A stretch of 64,000 nucleotides of DNA from Pseudomonas parasichuanensis (GTDB lineage Bacteria; Pseudomonadota; Gammaproteobacteria; Pseudomonadales; Pseudomonadaceae). Both the position numbers and the translations under genes were made by a program. The stretch's first letter is position 1; each line of letters opens with the position of its first letter. Location: assembly GCF_021601385.1 (NCBI RefSeq), contig NZ_BQHO01000008.1:141855-205854 (forward strand), read 5' to 3'. Below are positions 37,501-44,751 of this stretch, in pieces. The notes under the pieces were generated by a model. That model was not told where the DNA came from and did not search any database. It was given only the letters and a program-made list of their open reading frames with translations.

Positions 37501-38428
37501 CCTCGACGCCTGGCACCGTGATTCACCCAGCCCGGTCTCCCCGGAACTGGGCATCCAGGCGCTGGATCTGGCCGGCCTCGAACTCACCAATGAGGATATC
37601 GCCAGCCTCGCCCTGCCGGACGACTTCAAGCATGTCGAAGAACTCGAGCTCAGTGACAACCCGCAGTTGACCTGGGTCCACCCGCAGTTCCTCGCACGTT
37701 TCCCACGGCTGGAGCGCCTGCACCTGCGCAACAACCGTTGCGCCACGCTGCCAGAGCTGGCCGTGCCCTTGCGCTTGATCTCGCTCGACCTGCAGGGCAA
37801 CCGCATCACCTGGGACGACCTGGCCCAGGTACGCCTTGAGCGCTCGCCCAACCTGCTGCACCTTGACCTCTCCGACAACCCGCTGCTGCGCGCACCCGAC
37901 ATCGGAAACCTACGGGGCCTGCAACTGGTGAGCCTGGACAATGCCAGCCTCACGCACTTGCCCCTGGGGCTGGACAGACTGCCACCCCCCACTGAAACAA
38001 GCGACGGCATCGGTCTGTCGGTGCTGGACCTTTCCGACAACCAGTTCATTGCCCTGCCGGAGGGCTTGGTGTTTCCAGAGCACGTCGCCAGGGCCATGGA
38101 GCTGGAAAGTGATTGGCTGACGCCCGCGATACGGGACCAGGTCGATGCGTATTACCAGGCACATGGCGTCGACCTGCTGGTGGCCGACTACCAATACGAA
38201 GAGCTCCTTGAGGGCATTTCCTCCGCCCAACGGGCGATCTGGCAGCGGCTGCCCGTTGCCTACCGTCGCGGGTTGCGTGCGGTGCTGGTCAACGACACTT
38301 TTCTGGATGACCCCGACGCCGCACGCGAAGAACTCTGGCGGCGCCTGCAACGCATCGATGCAGAACCGCGGATGCATGACTATGCGATGAGCCAGGCAGC
38401 CTGGCGAATACTCGAGCTGCCCATGTAG
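34583..38428 (+). CDS. Dermonecrotic toxin-like/LRR giant protein without NEL domain
   Basis: 1281 residues. AGGAG precedes ATG 34583; MNPHQHLLEQQLPDW five residues later is an alternative. Residues about 1-600 match the DUF6543/dermonecrotic toxin-like N-terminal region of Pseudomonas LRR proteins, including a hydrophobic pair at about 430-500 (GFFVPGVGTLLLAVMACQLL). Leucine-rich repeats span about 990-1180 (LQLVSLDNASLTHLPLGLD, LSVLDLSDNQFIALPEGLVF). The sequence ends about 100 residues later, where the paralog at 56600-61567 continues into a NEL ubiquitin-ligase domain. So this copy lacks the catalytic part. It has no signal peptide and no type III secretion genes nearby. It may be a host- or competitor-directed effector. 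Confidence 0.8.
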   Translation: MPYSDMNPHQHLLEQQLPDWAQAIPAVHWQSLRSALVPAQGLPESEADWFNNAAAGLRETLLASQDRLAGSQQALSRALKGLQQISQFCEPLLQAQLAQDGMLAPVRDTQLLHVQREWSWLGTRFLYSSQRHSLLQAAMLNFAGDESFASHSAIAAAADISVQPITVEGFAPTGFDTPAAAFQMTSETYRVSALPLTPQAFASSCRQLDLGQRYQEHLQHIFEGSDKARLRSLAMAVQRDRLRVAADIGYLRHVLSGADRDAVERLLNGEPGNCWTLALFGLPLHDVLLIEAGKAGLLLYLPDHSPALQPCKDQQSVEAALAQRLLDPQARQCFLAYLSLDQRAQFLDLLRQNLDASGLGISEQTWVRARPANLHLALTPVTAEAFGFLQDRHLARLKTEARLLAVPTADADAQARKRRLDEWLSLGMDVLTVAGFFVPGVGTLLLAVMACQLLDEVYEGYEAWHLGDRHLALRHLEAVGLNLALIGGLHVAGKALPKLFNSPLMESLAQVRVADGSRRLWRPELAPYRSPMALPETLQANVSGQFEHDGRYFIRIDGHLYEQRLDPRLKRWRIVHPQNNDAYQPLLEHNGDGAWHAEHEQPQDWGMVYLIRRLGPEFTGFTDEELRRATQMCGLNEDALRQVHLRGKPTPPLLADTLARLRAEQQALALMAQDATLAYAPLFEDCYDPASPADPLADQLLIAHPRLNRPLAGRLVARLSASERSTGQLPAWLDNAARRVASDLPLTRALEGVWLPRLASTDSERLVLMYVERMSGRSTLRLELRAGSPQGTVLRAIGDSQATERYTLIKSAEGYETYRGERPVAGKVDNDLCRALVDSFSSARLQALGLGTKGAEGLREQVLAVARDDRQGLARRLWGGAPERWRQGGLRGGDLGGGYPPLLLRDATRGRYRRLYPRGDDQQFQADLSRWRRQGITPEFALGRLETRLQRLRDDLAEWSAGSPRRQRAVRPILDAWHRDSPSPVSPELGIQALDLAGLELTNEDIASLALPDDFKHVEELELSDNPQLTWVHPQFLARFPRLERLHLRNNRCATLPELAVPLRLISLDLQGNRITWDDLAQVRLERSPNLLHLDLSDNPLLRAPDIGNLRGLQLVSLDNASLTHLPLGLDRLPPPTETSDGIGLSVLDLSDNQFIALPEGLVFPEHVARAMELESDWLTPAIRDQVDAYYQAHGVDLLVADYQYEELLEGISSAQRAIWQRLPVAYRRGLRAVLVNDTFLDDPDAAREELWRRLQRIDAEPRMHDYAMSQAAWRILELPM

Positions 38429-38449
38429 CTAAACCTGCGGTGGCGGCGC

Positions 38450-40693
38450 TCACTCCCTGGCCGGGCGCCGCCGTTCGCGGTGCTCGGCCAGCCAGAGCTG
38501 CAAGGCCGGCGCCGGCATCGGCCGACCAAGCAAGAAGCCCTGCCCCTGGTCGCACCCGGCATTGCGCAGAAAGTCGTACTGCTCCTGAGTTTCGATCCCT
38601 TCGGCGGTAATCCTGAACCCCAGGGCATGCCCCAGGTCGATGATCGCCCGGGCGATGGCCACCGCGTCGTCGTCGCCAGGCAGGTCCTTGATGAAGGCGC
38701 GGTCGATCTTCAAATGGTCGATCGGCAGTGCGCGCAGGTAGGCCAGCGACGAATAGCCCGTGCCGAAGTCGTCCACCGCAGTGGCCACGCCCATCGCCTG
38801 CAACTGCGCCAGCACCGCGCAGGCCTGCTGCTGGCTCTCCATCAGCAGGCTCTCGGTGATCTCCACCTCCAGCAGGCTGGCCGGCAGCCCGTGCAGCTCC
38901 AGGGCGCAGGCCAGGGCGCTGACATAGTCGCTGCGCTCGATCTGCAGCGCCGCCACGTTGATCGCCAGCGGCCCAGGCAGCAGATCCTGGGCTCGCCACT
39001 GCGCCAACTGCGCACAGGCCAGCTCCAGCACTCGTTCACCCAACGGGATGATCAAGCCGGTGCGCTCGGCCAACGGAATGAACTCGCCCGGAGACACCAG
39101 GCCGTGCTGCGGGTCACGCCAGCGCAACAACGCCTCGACCCCTTCCAGGCCACCACTGAACAGGTCGAGCTTGGGCTGGTACCACAGCTCGAACTCGTTG
39201 TATTCCAGGGCCCGGCGCAGGTTGCGCTCCAGCTCCAGGCGCTGCTGCAGGCGTTCGGTCATGTCCGGGTGATACGGTCGCCACGCGTTGCGGCCGCTCT
39301 CCTTGGCCGCATACATGGCAGTGTCGGCGTGGCGCAACAGGCTGTCGGCGTCCTCGCCATGCTGCGGGCACCAGGCCAGGCCAATGCTGCCGGTGACCAG
39401 GCTGGCATTGCCGTTGAGGTCGAACGGACGCTGCAGGCAACGCAGGACGGCGCGGATCTGGTGGCTGACCTGGCCCTGAGCGCCTTGCAGCATGAACACG
39501 AACTCGTCGCCGCCCAGCCGGCAAACCCGGTCCTGGGTGTCCAACTCCTGCAGAAAGCGCGCGGTGGCCTGTTGCAGCAACAGGTCGCCCATGGGGTGGC
39601 CGAGGCTGTCGTTCACCTGCTTGAAGCCGTCGATATCAAGCATCAGCACCGCCAGGCCATGACCCTGATCGATGGCCGCATTCAACTGTTGCAGGAACAG
39701 CACGCGGTTGGGCAGCCCGGTGATGGTGTCGTAGTGGGCCAGCCGCTCCAGCTGGGCCTGGTATTGGCGCAGCTCGCGGTTGCGCAGCGCCAGCAGGCGC
39801 TGCTTGCGGTTCAGCTGGGCGACGAACAGGCTGAACAGGCCGGTGGTGGTCAAGGCAAACAGGAACAGCGGCGAGGAAAACAGGTTGAGCGCCGACCAAC
39901 CTCCACGGGGCGCGGCCACCAGTTGCCAGAGGCCGCCCGGCACGTCCACGCTCATCTTCACCTGGGGCGCCTCGAACAACTGCGCATCCCCCCAGATCAC
40001 CTCGCCATCGGCGCCCTTGCCATCACTGCCACGCACCGCCAGTTCGAAGCCGGCCTCCGGGCGCAGGCCGGCGGTGAGCAGCAGGCGGTCGATGTCGGCG
40101 ACGACCGAGAGGTTACCCCAGTACAACTTCACCCCGCGTTTGCCGGTGACAAAGATCGGCCGTCGGTAGATCAGCCCCCGGCCGCCCTGCAGCAGTTGCA
40201 AGGGGCCTGCCAGCACCGGTGCCTGCCGGTCCCGCGCCGATACCAGCAGCGGAAACTGCAGCGGCAACTGGCGGTAGTCGAGGCCAACGATCTGCTCATT
40301 GCCCTGCAGCGGGTAGACATCGCTCACCACATCACCCGGCGCCAGGGCGATATGGCGCATGTAGGGCACCGAAGCCAATGCATCCCGAGCCATACCGTGA
40401 AAATGCTCGGCACTGATGCTGCCATCGGCGCTGATCAGCTGGGCGATGCCCTCGGCCTCGCTGAACGCCGCACGCAGCTGCGCCTCCAGCGCCCCGTGCA
40501 CACCGGACAGGCGCGCGGCCAGGTTGGCCACCTGTTCAGCCTGCTCGCGCTGGGCATCGAGGTGGCCGAGCACCGTGGACAGGCCAATCCCGACCACCGC
40601 GAAACCTACCGGCAGCAGGCGATTGAGGGTGCGGCGCAGGGCGCCCTGTTCGGGCAAGGGATCATCGAGGGCGGGGGGATTGTTGCTGGTCAT
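38450..40693 (-). CDS. Membrane GGDEF-EAL c-di-GMP enzyme with CHASE sensor
   Basis: 747 residues. A membrane helix at about 25-47 and another near 280-300 flank a periplasmic CHASE-type domain (FSEAEGIAQLISADGSISAE, HIALAPGDVVSDVYPLQGNE). GGDEF is intact at about 394-398. The RxxD inhibitory site five residues upstream is not conserved (DTQD). EALLRW at about 519-524, DDFGTGYSS and EGIET are intact, so both cyclase and phosphodiesterase activity are possible. It sits between a toxin-like gene and a curlin operon and convergent to the former, so c-di-GMP control of surface or fibre genes is plausible but not shown. Confidence 0.92.
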   Translation of the reverse strand: MTSNNPPALDDPLPEQGALRRTLNRLLPVGFAVVGIGLSTVLGHLDAQREQAEQVANLAARLSGVHGALEAQLRAAFSEAEGIAQLISADGSISAEHFHGMARDALASVPYMRHIALAPGDVVSDVYPLQGNEQIVGLDYRQLPLQFPLLVSARDRQAPVLAGPLQLLQGGRGLIYRRPIFVTGKRGVKLYWGNLSVVADIDRLLLTAGLRPEAGFELAVRGSDGKGADGEVIWGDAQLFEAPQVKMSVDVPGGLWQLVAAPRGGWSALNLFSSPLFLFALTTTGLFSLFVAQLNRKQRLLALRNRELRQYQAQLERLAHYDTITGLPNRVLFLQQLNAAIDQGHGLAVLMLDIDGFKQVNDSLGHPMGDLLLQQATARFLQELDTQDRVCRLGGDEFVFMLQGAQGQVSHQIRAVLRCLQRPFDLNGNASLVTGSIGLAWCPQHGEDADSLLRHADTAMYAAKESGRNAWRPYHPDMTERLQQRLELERNLRRALEYNEFELWYQPKLDLFSGGLEGVEALLRWRDPQHGLVSPGEFIPLAERTGLIIPLGERVLELACAQLAQWRAQDLLPGPLAINVAALQIERSDYVSALACALELHGLPASLLEVEITESLLMESQQQACAVLAQLQAMGVATAVDDFGTGYSSLAYLRALPIDHLKIDRAFIKDLPGDDDAVAIARAIIDLGHALGFRITAEGIETQEQYDFLRNAGCDQGQGFLLGRPMPAPALQLWLAEHRERRRPARE

Positions 40694-40832
40694 AGGCCTG
40701 GCATCGGAGTCGATTCATCCTGTATCGGCGCACCCCAGGCAATGTTGAGCCAGACTGGTTTTTTTCCTGCGCTGGGCGCATGCTCGGATGCTGAAGCGTT
40801 TCACCCAGCCAAAGACAAGAGGTGCAAGACCC

Positions 40833-42452
40833 ATGGAACGTCTGCTCGACTCGCTGTTTCCCACCCCCGACGACATCCCCGCCCAGTGGCGCCTGGGCGA
40901 GCCCCTGGAGCAACGCGACTACCTGGTGGCCGGTGAACTCAGGCACTGGGACGGCCCGCTGGCCACGGTCCGCAGCCCGGTGTGGCTCAAGCACGATGAC
41001 GGCGAGCGCCAGGTGATCCTCGGCAGCGCGCCGCTGCTCGACGCCGATACCGCCCTCACCGCGCTGGACGCCGCAGTCCAGGCCTATGACAAGGGCCGTG
41101 GTGCCTGGCCGACGATGCGTGTGGCCGAGCGTATCCAGCATGTCGAAACCTTCCTGGCGCGCATGCGTGAACAGCGCACGGCGGTGGTCACGCTGCTGAT
41201 GTGGGAGATCGGCAAGAACCTCAAGGATTCCGAGAAAGAGTTCGACCGCACCTGCGACTACATCGTCGATACCATCAATGCGCTCAAGGACCTCGACCGC
41301 CGCTCCAGCCGCTTCGAGCTGGAGCAAGGCACCCTCGGCCAGATCCGCCGCGCGCCATTGGGCGTGGCGCTGTGCATGGGCCCCTACAACTACCCGCTCA
41401 ACGAGACCTTCACCACGCTCATCCCGGCACTGATCATGGGCAACACCGTGGTGTTCAAGCCGGCCAAGTTCGGCGTGCTGCTGATCCGCCCGTTGCTCGA
41501 AGCCTTCCGTGACAGCTTCCCGGCCGGGGTGATCAACGTCATCTATGGCCGTGGCCGCGAGACCGTCAGCGCCCTGATGGCCAGTGGCAAGATCGACGTG
41601 TTCGCCTTCATCGGCACCCACAAGGCCGCCGCCGACCTGAAAAAGCTGCATCCTCGCCCGCACCGCCTGCGCGCAGCGCTCGGCCTGGACGCCAAGAACC
41701 CCGGCATCGTGCTGCCCCAGGTCGACCTGGACAACGCCGTCGATGAGGCGGTCACCGGCGCCCTGTCGTTCAATGGCCAGCGCTGCACCGCGCTGAAGAT
41801 CCTGTTCGTCCATGAAGACGTGGTCGAGCCGTTCCTCGACAAGTTCCAGCGCAAGCTCGCCGCGCTCAAGCCCGGCATGCCCTGGGAGCCCGGCGTGGCG
41901 CTGACGCCGCTGCCCGAGCCGGGGAAGCTCGACTACCTCGACGGCCTGGTGGCCGATGCCACCGGCAAAGGTGCGCGGGTGCTCAACGAGGGCGGTGGTC
42001 TCAGCCGTGGTTCGTTCTTCTACCCTGCCCTGCTTTACCCGGTCAGCCAGGACATGCGCGTCTACCACGAAGAGCAATTCGGCCCGTTGGTGCCGGTGGT
42101 GCCCTACCGTGACCTGCAGACCGTGATCGACTACGTGCTCGACTCCGACTACGGCCAGCAGTTGAGCCTGTTCGGCAACGACCCCGCCACCATCGGCGCG
42201 CTGGTCGATACCTTCGCCAACCAGGTGGGCCGCATCAATATCAACGCCCAGTGCCAGCGTGGGCCGGACACCTACCCCTTCAACGGCCGCAAGAACAGCG
42301 CCGAGGGCACGCTGTCGGTGCATGACGCCTTGCGGGTGTTCTCCATCCGCACACTGGTGGCGACCAAGTTCCAGGAAGCCAACAAGGAACTGATCAGCGA
42401 GATCATTCGCAACCGGCAGTCGAGTTTCCTGACCACCGACTATATCTTCTGA
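40833..42452 (+). CDS. NADP-dependent glyceraldehyde-3-phosphate dehydrogenase-like (GapN-type ALDH)
   Basis: 539 residues from ATG 40833 (AGAGGTG upstream); the frame from 40788 is longer but less supported. It is a member of the aldehyde dehydrogenase superfamily, with the catalytic Cys at about 318 (FNGQRCTALK) and cofactor region PYNYPLNETFTTLIPALIMG and VFKPAKFGVLLIRP. The Glu of the usual LELGGKxP motif is absent here; the corresponding stretch is ALGLDAKNPGIV. The family oxidises G3P to 3-phosphoglycerate directly, giving NADPH. A terminator follows at 42460-42501. Confidence 0.82.
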   Translation: MERLLDSLFPTPDDIPAQWRLGEPLEQRDYLVAGELRHWDGPLATVRSPVWLKHDDGERQVILGSAPLLDADTALTALDAAVQAYDKGRGAWPTMRVAERIQHVETFLARMREQRTAVVTLLMWEIGKNLKDSEKEFDRTCDYIVDTINALKDLDRRSSRFELEQGTLGQIRRAPLGVALCMGPYNYPLNETFTTLIPALIMGNTVVFKPAKFGVLLIRPLLEAFRDSFPAGVINVIYGRGRETVSALMASGKIDVFAFIGTHKAAADLKKLHPRPHRLRAALGLDAKNPGIVLPQVDLDNAVDEAVTGALSFNGQRCTALKILFVHEDVVEPFLDKFQRKLAALKPGMPWEPGVALTPLPEPGKLDYLDGLVADATGKGARVLNEGGGLSRGSFFYPALLYPVSQDMRVYHEEQFGPLVPVVPYRDLQTVIDYVLDSDYGQQLSLFGNDPATIGALVDTFANQVGRININAQCQRGPDTYPFNGRKNSAEGTLSVHDALRVFSIRTLVATKFQEANKELISEIIRNRQSSFLTTDYIF

Positions 42453-42459
42453 CCGACGC

Positions 42460-42501
42460 TGCGGCCCCGCGTTTACGAAAAGCGGGGGCCGCACATTTTT
42501 T
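42460..42501 (+). terminator. Terminator after the GapN-like gene
   Basis: TGCGGCCCCGC (42460-42470) pairs with the GCGGGGGCCGC arm (42482-42492) with one bulge, followed by a T-run (42496-42501). It lies 8 nt after the stop codon. Confidence 0.8.
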
Positions 42502-42613
42502 ATAGGCAATCGATCTAAACCCAAGGTCGATTTCCTGGCCGCCTGTACGACTCTAATTCACCACTGTGGCGCAATGCGCACAGGGTCCACTCAAGTGAAA
42601 GGAGAGCACGCAA

Positions 42614-43081
42614 ATGGCAGCCAAGCCCATCCCCGAAGGCCAGCACAGCCTTACCCCCTACCTCGGCATCAAGGACGCCGCCAAGGCCATCGAGTTCTAC
42701 AAGAAGGCCTTCGGTGCGGTCGAGATGTTCCGCCTCGAAGACCCACAAGGTCGCGTCGGCCATGCCGAGCTGAAAATCGGCGACTCCTCGCTGATGCTCG
42801 GCGACCCCTGCGACATGCCGAACACCCTCAAGCCCAGCCAAACCATCGAACACCCGGCCGTCGGCCTGCACCTGTATGTCGAGGATTGCGACAAGGTCTA
42901 CGCCCAGGCAATCGCCGCTGGCGCCAAGCCGCTGAGCGAGGTGAAGGACCAGTTCTACGGCGACCGCAGTGGTACGTTGAAGGATCCGTTCAACAACATG
43001 TGGTTCATCTCAACCCACAAGGAGGACCTGAGCGTCGAGGAAATACGCGCCCGCGCGGCGAAAATGTTCGGCGGCAGTTGA
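42614..43081 (+). CDS. VOC superfamily protein (PhnB/glyoxalase-like)
   Basis: 155 residues, ATG 42614 with AAAGGAGAG upstream. The sequence has the VOC layout: LTPYLGIKDAAKAIEFYKKA, GRVGHAELKIGDSSLMLGD, GLHLYVEDCDKVYAQAIAAG and DRSGTLKDPFNNMW. It closely resembles the PhnB-like VOC family common in proteobacteria, of unknown substrate. The metal-site pattern is incomplete, so an enzymatic role is uncertain. It lies alone between two terminators/repeats. Confidence 0.85.
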   Translation: MAAKPIPEGQHSLTPYLGIKDAAKAIEFYKKAFGAVEMFRLEDPQGRVGHAELKIGDSSLMLGDPCDMPNTLKPSQTIEHPAVGLHLYVEDCDKVYAQAIAAGAKPLSEVKDQFYGDRSGTLKDPFNNMWFISTHKEDLSVEEIRARAAKMFGGS

Positions 43082-43098
43082 ACGGCCCGCTTCAAGCA

Positions 43099-43142
43099 GC
43101 AAGCTTCAAGTTGAAAGCCGCGCGGCTTTGCTTGAAGCTTGC
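43099..43142. repeat. Nested inverted repeat (CTTCAAGC-type Pseudomonas element)
   Basis: GCAAGCTTCAAG (43099-43110) pairs with CTTGAAGCTTGC (43131-43142), enclosing a second hairpin AAAGCCG/CGGCTTT (43114-43129). Repeats of the CTTCAAGC/GCTTGCAGC type are common between Pseudomonas genes. This one extends to the ribosome-binding site of the next gene. Confidence 0.7.
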
Positions 43143-43168
43143 AGCTCGTAGCTTGGAGCTGCCCGTCA

Positions 43169-44365
43169 ATGCGAATCATCGAAAAATCCGCCGCGCAGGT
43201 GCGCAGCCTGACCCCGGCCGAAGAAGAACTGTTGGTCGGGTTCGTCAGCGGCACCCTCGCCGGCCCCCGCCTGCTGCAGGCCAACCAGTGGTTGATGAAA
43301 GTGCGTGGTGCCAACCAGTGGCTGGCCTGCGACTGCCGCAAGGACGCCTTGCCGGTGCTCAACATCTCGTTGAATGGCAGCACCGGCACGCTGTTCCTGC
43401 GCAACAACCCCGACACCCCCGAGCACGCCCCCGGCTGCCCGTTCAGCAAGGATGAACGTGAAGCCGCCGAGCGCAGCGAAGACATCAACCAACCTGCCGC
43501 CTGGTTGGCGCCGGACAGCCCCTTGCGGCTGATCGGCGACTATCGCCGTGCCGACGAGCGCGATGCGGGCGAAGCCAGTCCGCGCACGCCCGGCGAACGC
43601 CGTGAACAGCAGCGCCTGCTGTCGCTGCTGCTGACCTGGATCGAGGCCAGCGGCCTGAACGTCTACGCCACCCACCTGAAGAAGGACCTCACCGCCCAGT
43701 TCGCCGAGCTGCGGGGCGTGGCCGCTCGCTACCCGCTGCTGGAGCGGGTGCCGGCCAGCAACTACCTGGAAACCCGCCTGGACATGAAGCACATGATGAT
43801 GCTCAAGGCCCGCCTACGCGAGGCCACGGTGTTCGGCAACCACCGCCGCCATGGCCTGTTGCTCGACTGCGTGGACCAGATCAAGGGCCGCAAGGTGATC
43901 AACGCGCGCAGCGAGGACGGCTTCGACTTCCAGGGCCACCACCAGTACTGGGGTGGCAACCGCACCAGCGGCCCACTGCTGGCCCTGGCGCTGTACTCAC
44001 CGGCCACTGCCGGTAGCCACTTCTACGAAATGATCCACGTGGCCAGCGTGCCGGTGCTGTCGCGCGCGCAGCTGTTCCCGGTGTACCGCGACGAAGAGCG
44101 CGAACCGCTCAAGGCGCTGGTGTCACTGATCGACTGGATGGCTGGCAAGGGCGTGAAGGTGCTGATGCGCCGCCCGGTAATCGGCGGCCAGGTGATGGAT
44201 GAACTGGTGCTCACCTCGGACCAGGACCGGGTGCTGTCGGTTTCGTTGCTGGAGCAACCGGTCGGGCCGGAGCCGGACACCGAGCATTTCAAGCGCTATG
44301 CCGACTTCAAGAGCCTGGAGACCTTCCGCAAATATGTCGCCGGGTTCTTCATGCGCGAGCGCTGA
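43169..44365 (+). CDS. Conserved protein of unknown function with N-terminal Cys cluster
   Basis: 398 residues from ATG 43169; GGAG lies about 10 nt upstream, inside the repeat tail. An earlier in-frame start at 43139 is part of the repeat and is rejected. Residues about 50-95 contain WLACDCRKDALPVLNISLNG and later EHAPGCPF, a CxC...C arrangement that could bind a metal. The central part is helical (YATHLKKDLTAQFAELRGVA). The C-terminal 200 residues have short beta-rich stretches (MIHVASVPVLSRAQLFPVYR) and no membrane segment. I do not recognise the family. It looks cytosolic and monocistronic. Confidence 0.75.
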   Translation: MRIIEKSAAQVRSLTPAEEELLVGFVSGTLAGPRLLQANQWLMKVRGANQWLACDCRKDALPVLNISLNGSTGTLFLRNNPDTPEHAPGCPFSKDEREAAERSEDINQPAAWLAPDSPLRLIGDYRRADERDAGEASPRTPGERREQQRLLSLLLTWIEASGLNVYATHLKKDLTAQFAELRGVAARYPLLERVPASNYLETRLDMKHMMMLKARLREATVFGNHRRHGLLLDCVDQIKGRKVINARSEDGFDFQGHHQYWGGNRTSGPLLALALYSPATAGSHFYEMIHVASVPVLSRAQLFPVYRDEEREPLKALVSLIDWMAGKGVKVLMRRPVIGGQVMDELVLTSDQDRVLSVSLLEQPVGPEPDTEHFKRYADFKSLETFRKYVAGFFMRER

Positions 44366-44444
44366 AAGGCACGGTAGTAGCGCCCACCTCGATGTGGAGT
44401 CATGCCAACAAAGCGGACAGCGGTGAAACAACAGGAGTGATTGG

Positions 44445-44494
44445 CCCGAAACAGATGTGGGAGCTGGCTTGCCAGCTCCCACATCTGTTTCGGG
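44445..44494. repeat. Perfect 24-bp inverted repeat with 2-nt loop
   Basis: CCCGAAACAGATGTGGGAGC... (44445-44468) is exactly complementary to 44471-44494 with TT between. It resembles the GTGGGAGC-type REP palindromes of pseudomonads. It lies 79 nt after the preceding stop codon and may serve as a terminator or stability element for that gene. Confidence 0.8.
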
Positions 44495-44681
44495 CGATGC
44501 ATTCCTGTAAAAGACGCGGCGCCCGCCTTGGTGCATGCCTCAAGACCTGCGAAGCATCGCCAGTGCCCAACCCGATTCCCCAAAGCTGGGGCCTTCTGCC
44601 CACCCGAGTTCTCTAACATGTAGCTGGCTAGAAGGGCTGCAGAGCCCGCCTTTAAAGGCCTGCAGAGCATCTTGGCAAACC

Positions 44682-44696
44682 TGGCACAACACTTGC
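44682..44696 (+). promoter_or_regulatory. Sigma-54 (RpoN) promoter of the curlin-repeat operon
   Basis: TGGCACAACACTTGC matches the TGGCAC-N5-TTGC consensus, with GG and GC dinucleotides exactly 10 bp apart. It lies 55 bp upstream of ATG 44752. Two CTGCAGAGC direct repeats 14-45 bp upstream (44637-44645, 44660-44668) could bind an activator. A sigma-54 promoter requires an enhancer-binding protein such as FleQ. Confidence 0.8.
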
Positions 44697-44751
44697 CGAC
44701 TCCTCCCCAAACGCCCCAACCCATGGGCCCGTTTGCAGGAGGAATCGACTC

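Larger units (their letters stand above)
44366..44751. other. 386-bp region holding a hairpin and the curlin operon promoter
   Basis: No gene is supported here. It contains a perfect 24-bp inverted repeat (44445-44494), two direct copies of CTGCAGAGC (44637-44645 and 44660-44668), and a sigma-54 promoter (44682-44696) in front of the curlin operon. Confidence 0.7.

Noticed and set aside
38480-40936. 818-aa frame antisense to the GGDEF-EAL gene
   Set aside because: Shadow frame; the minus-strand protein has intact GGDEF/EAL motifs.
40662-42524. 620-aa frame antisense to the GapN-like gene
   Set aside because: Shadow frame opposite a clear ALDH protein.
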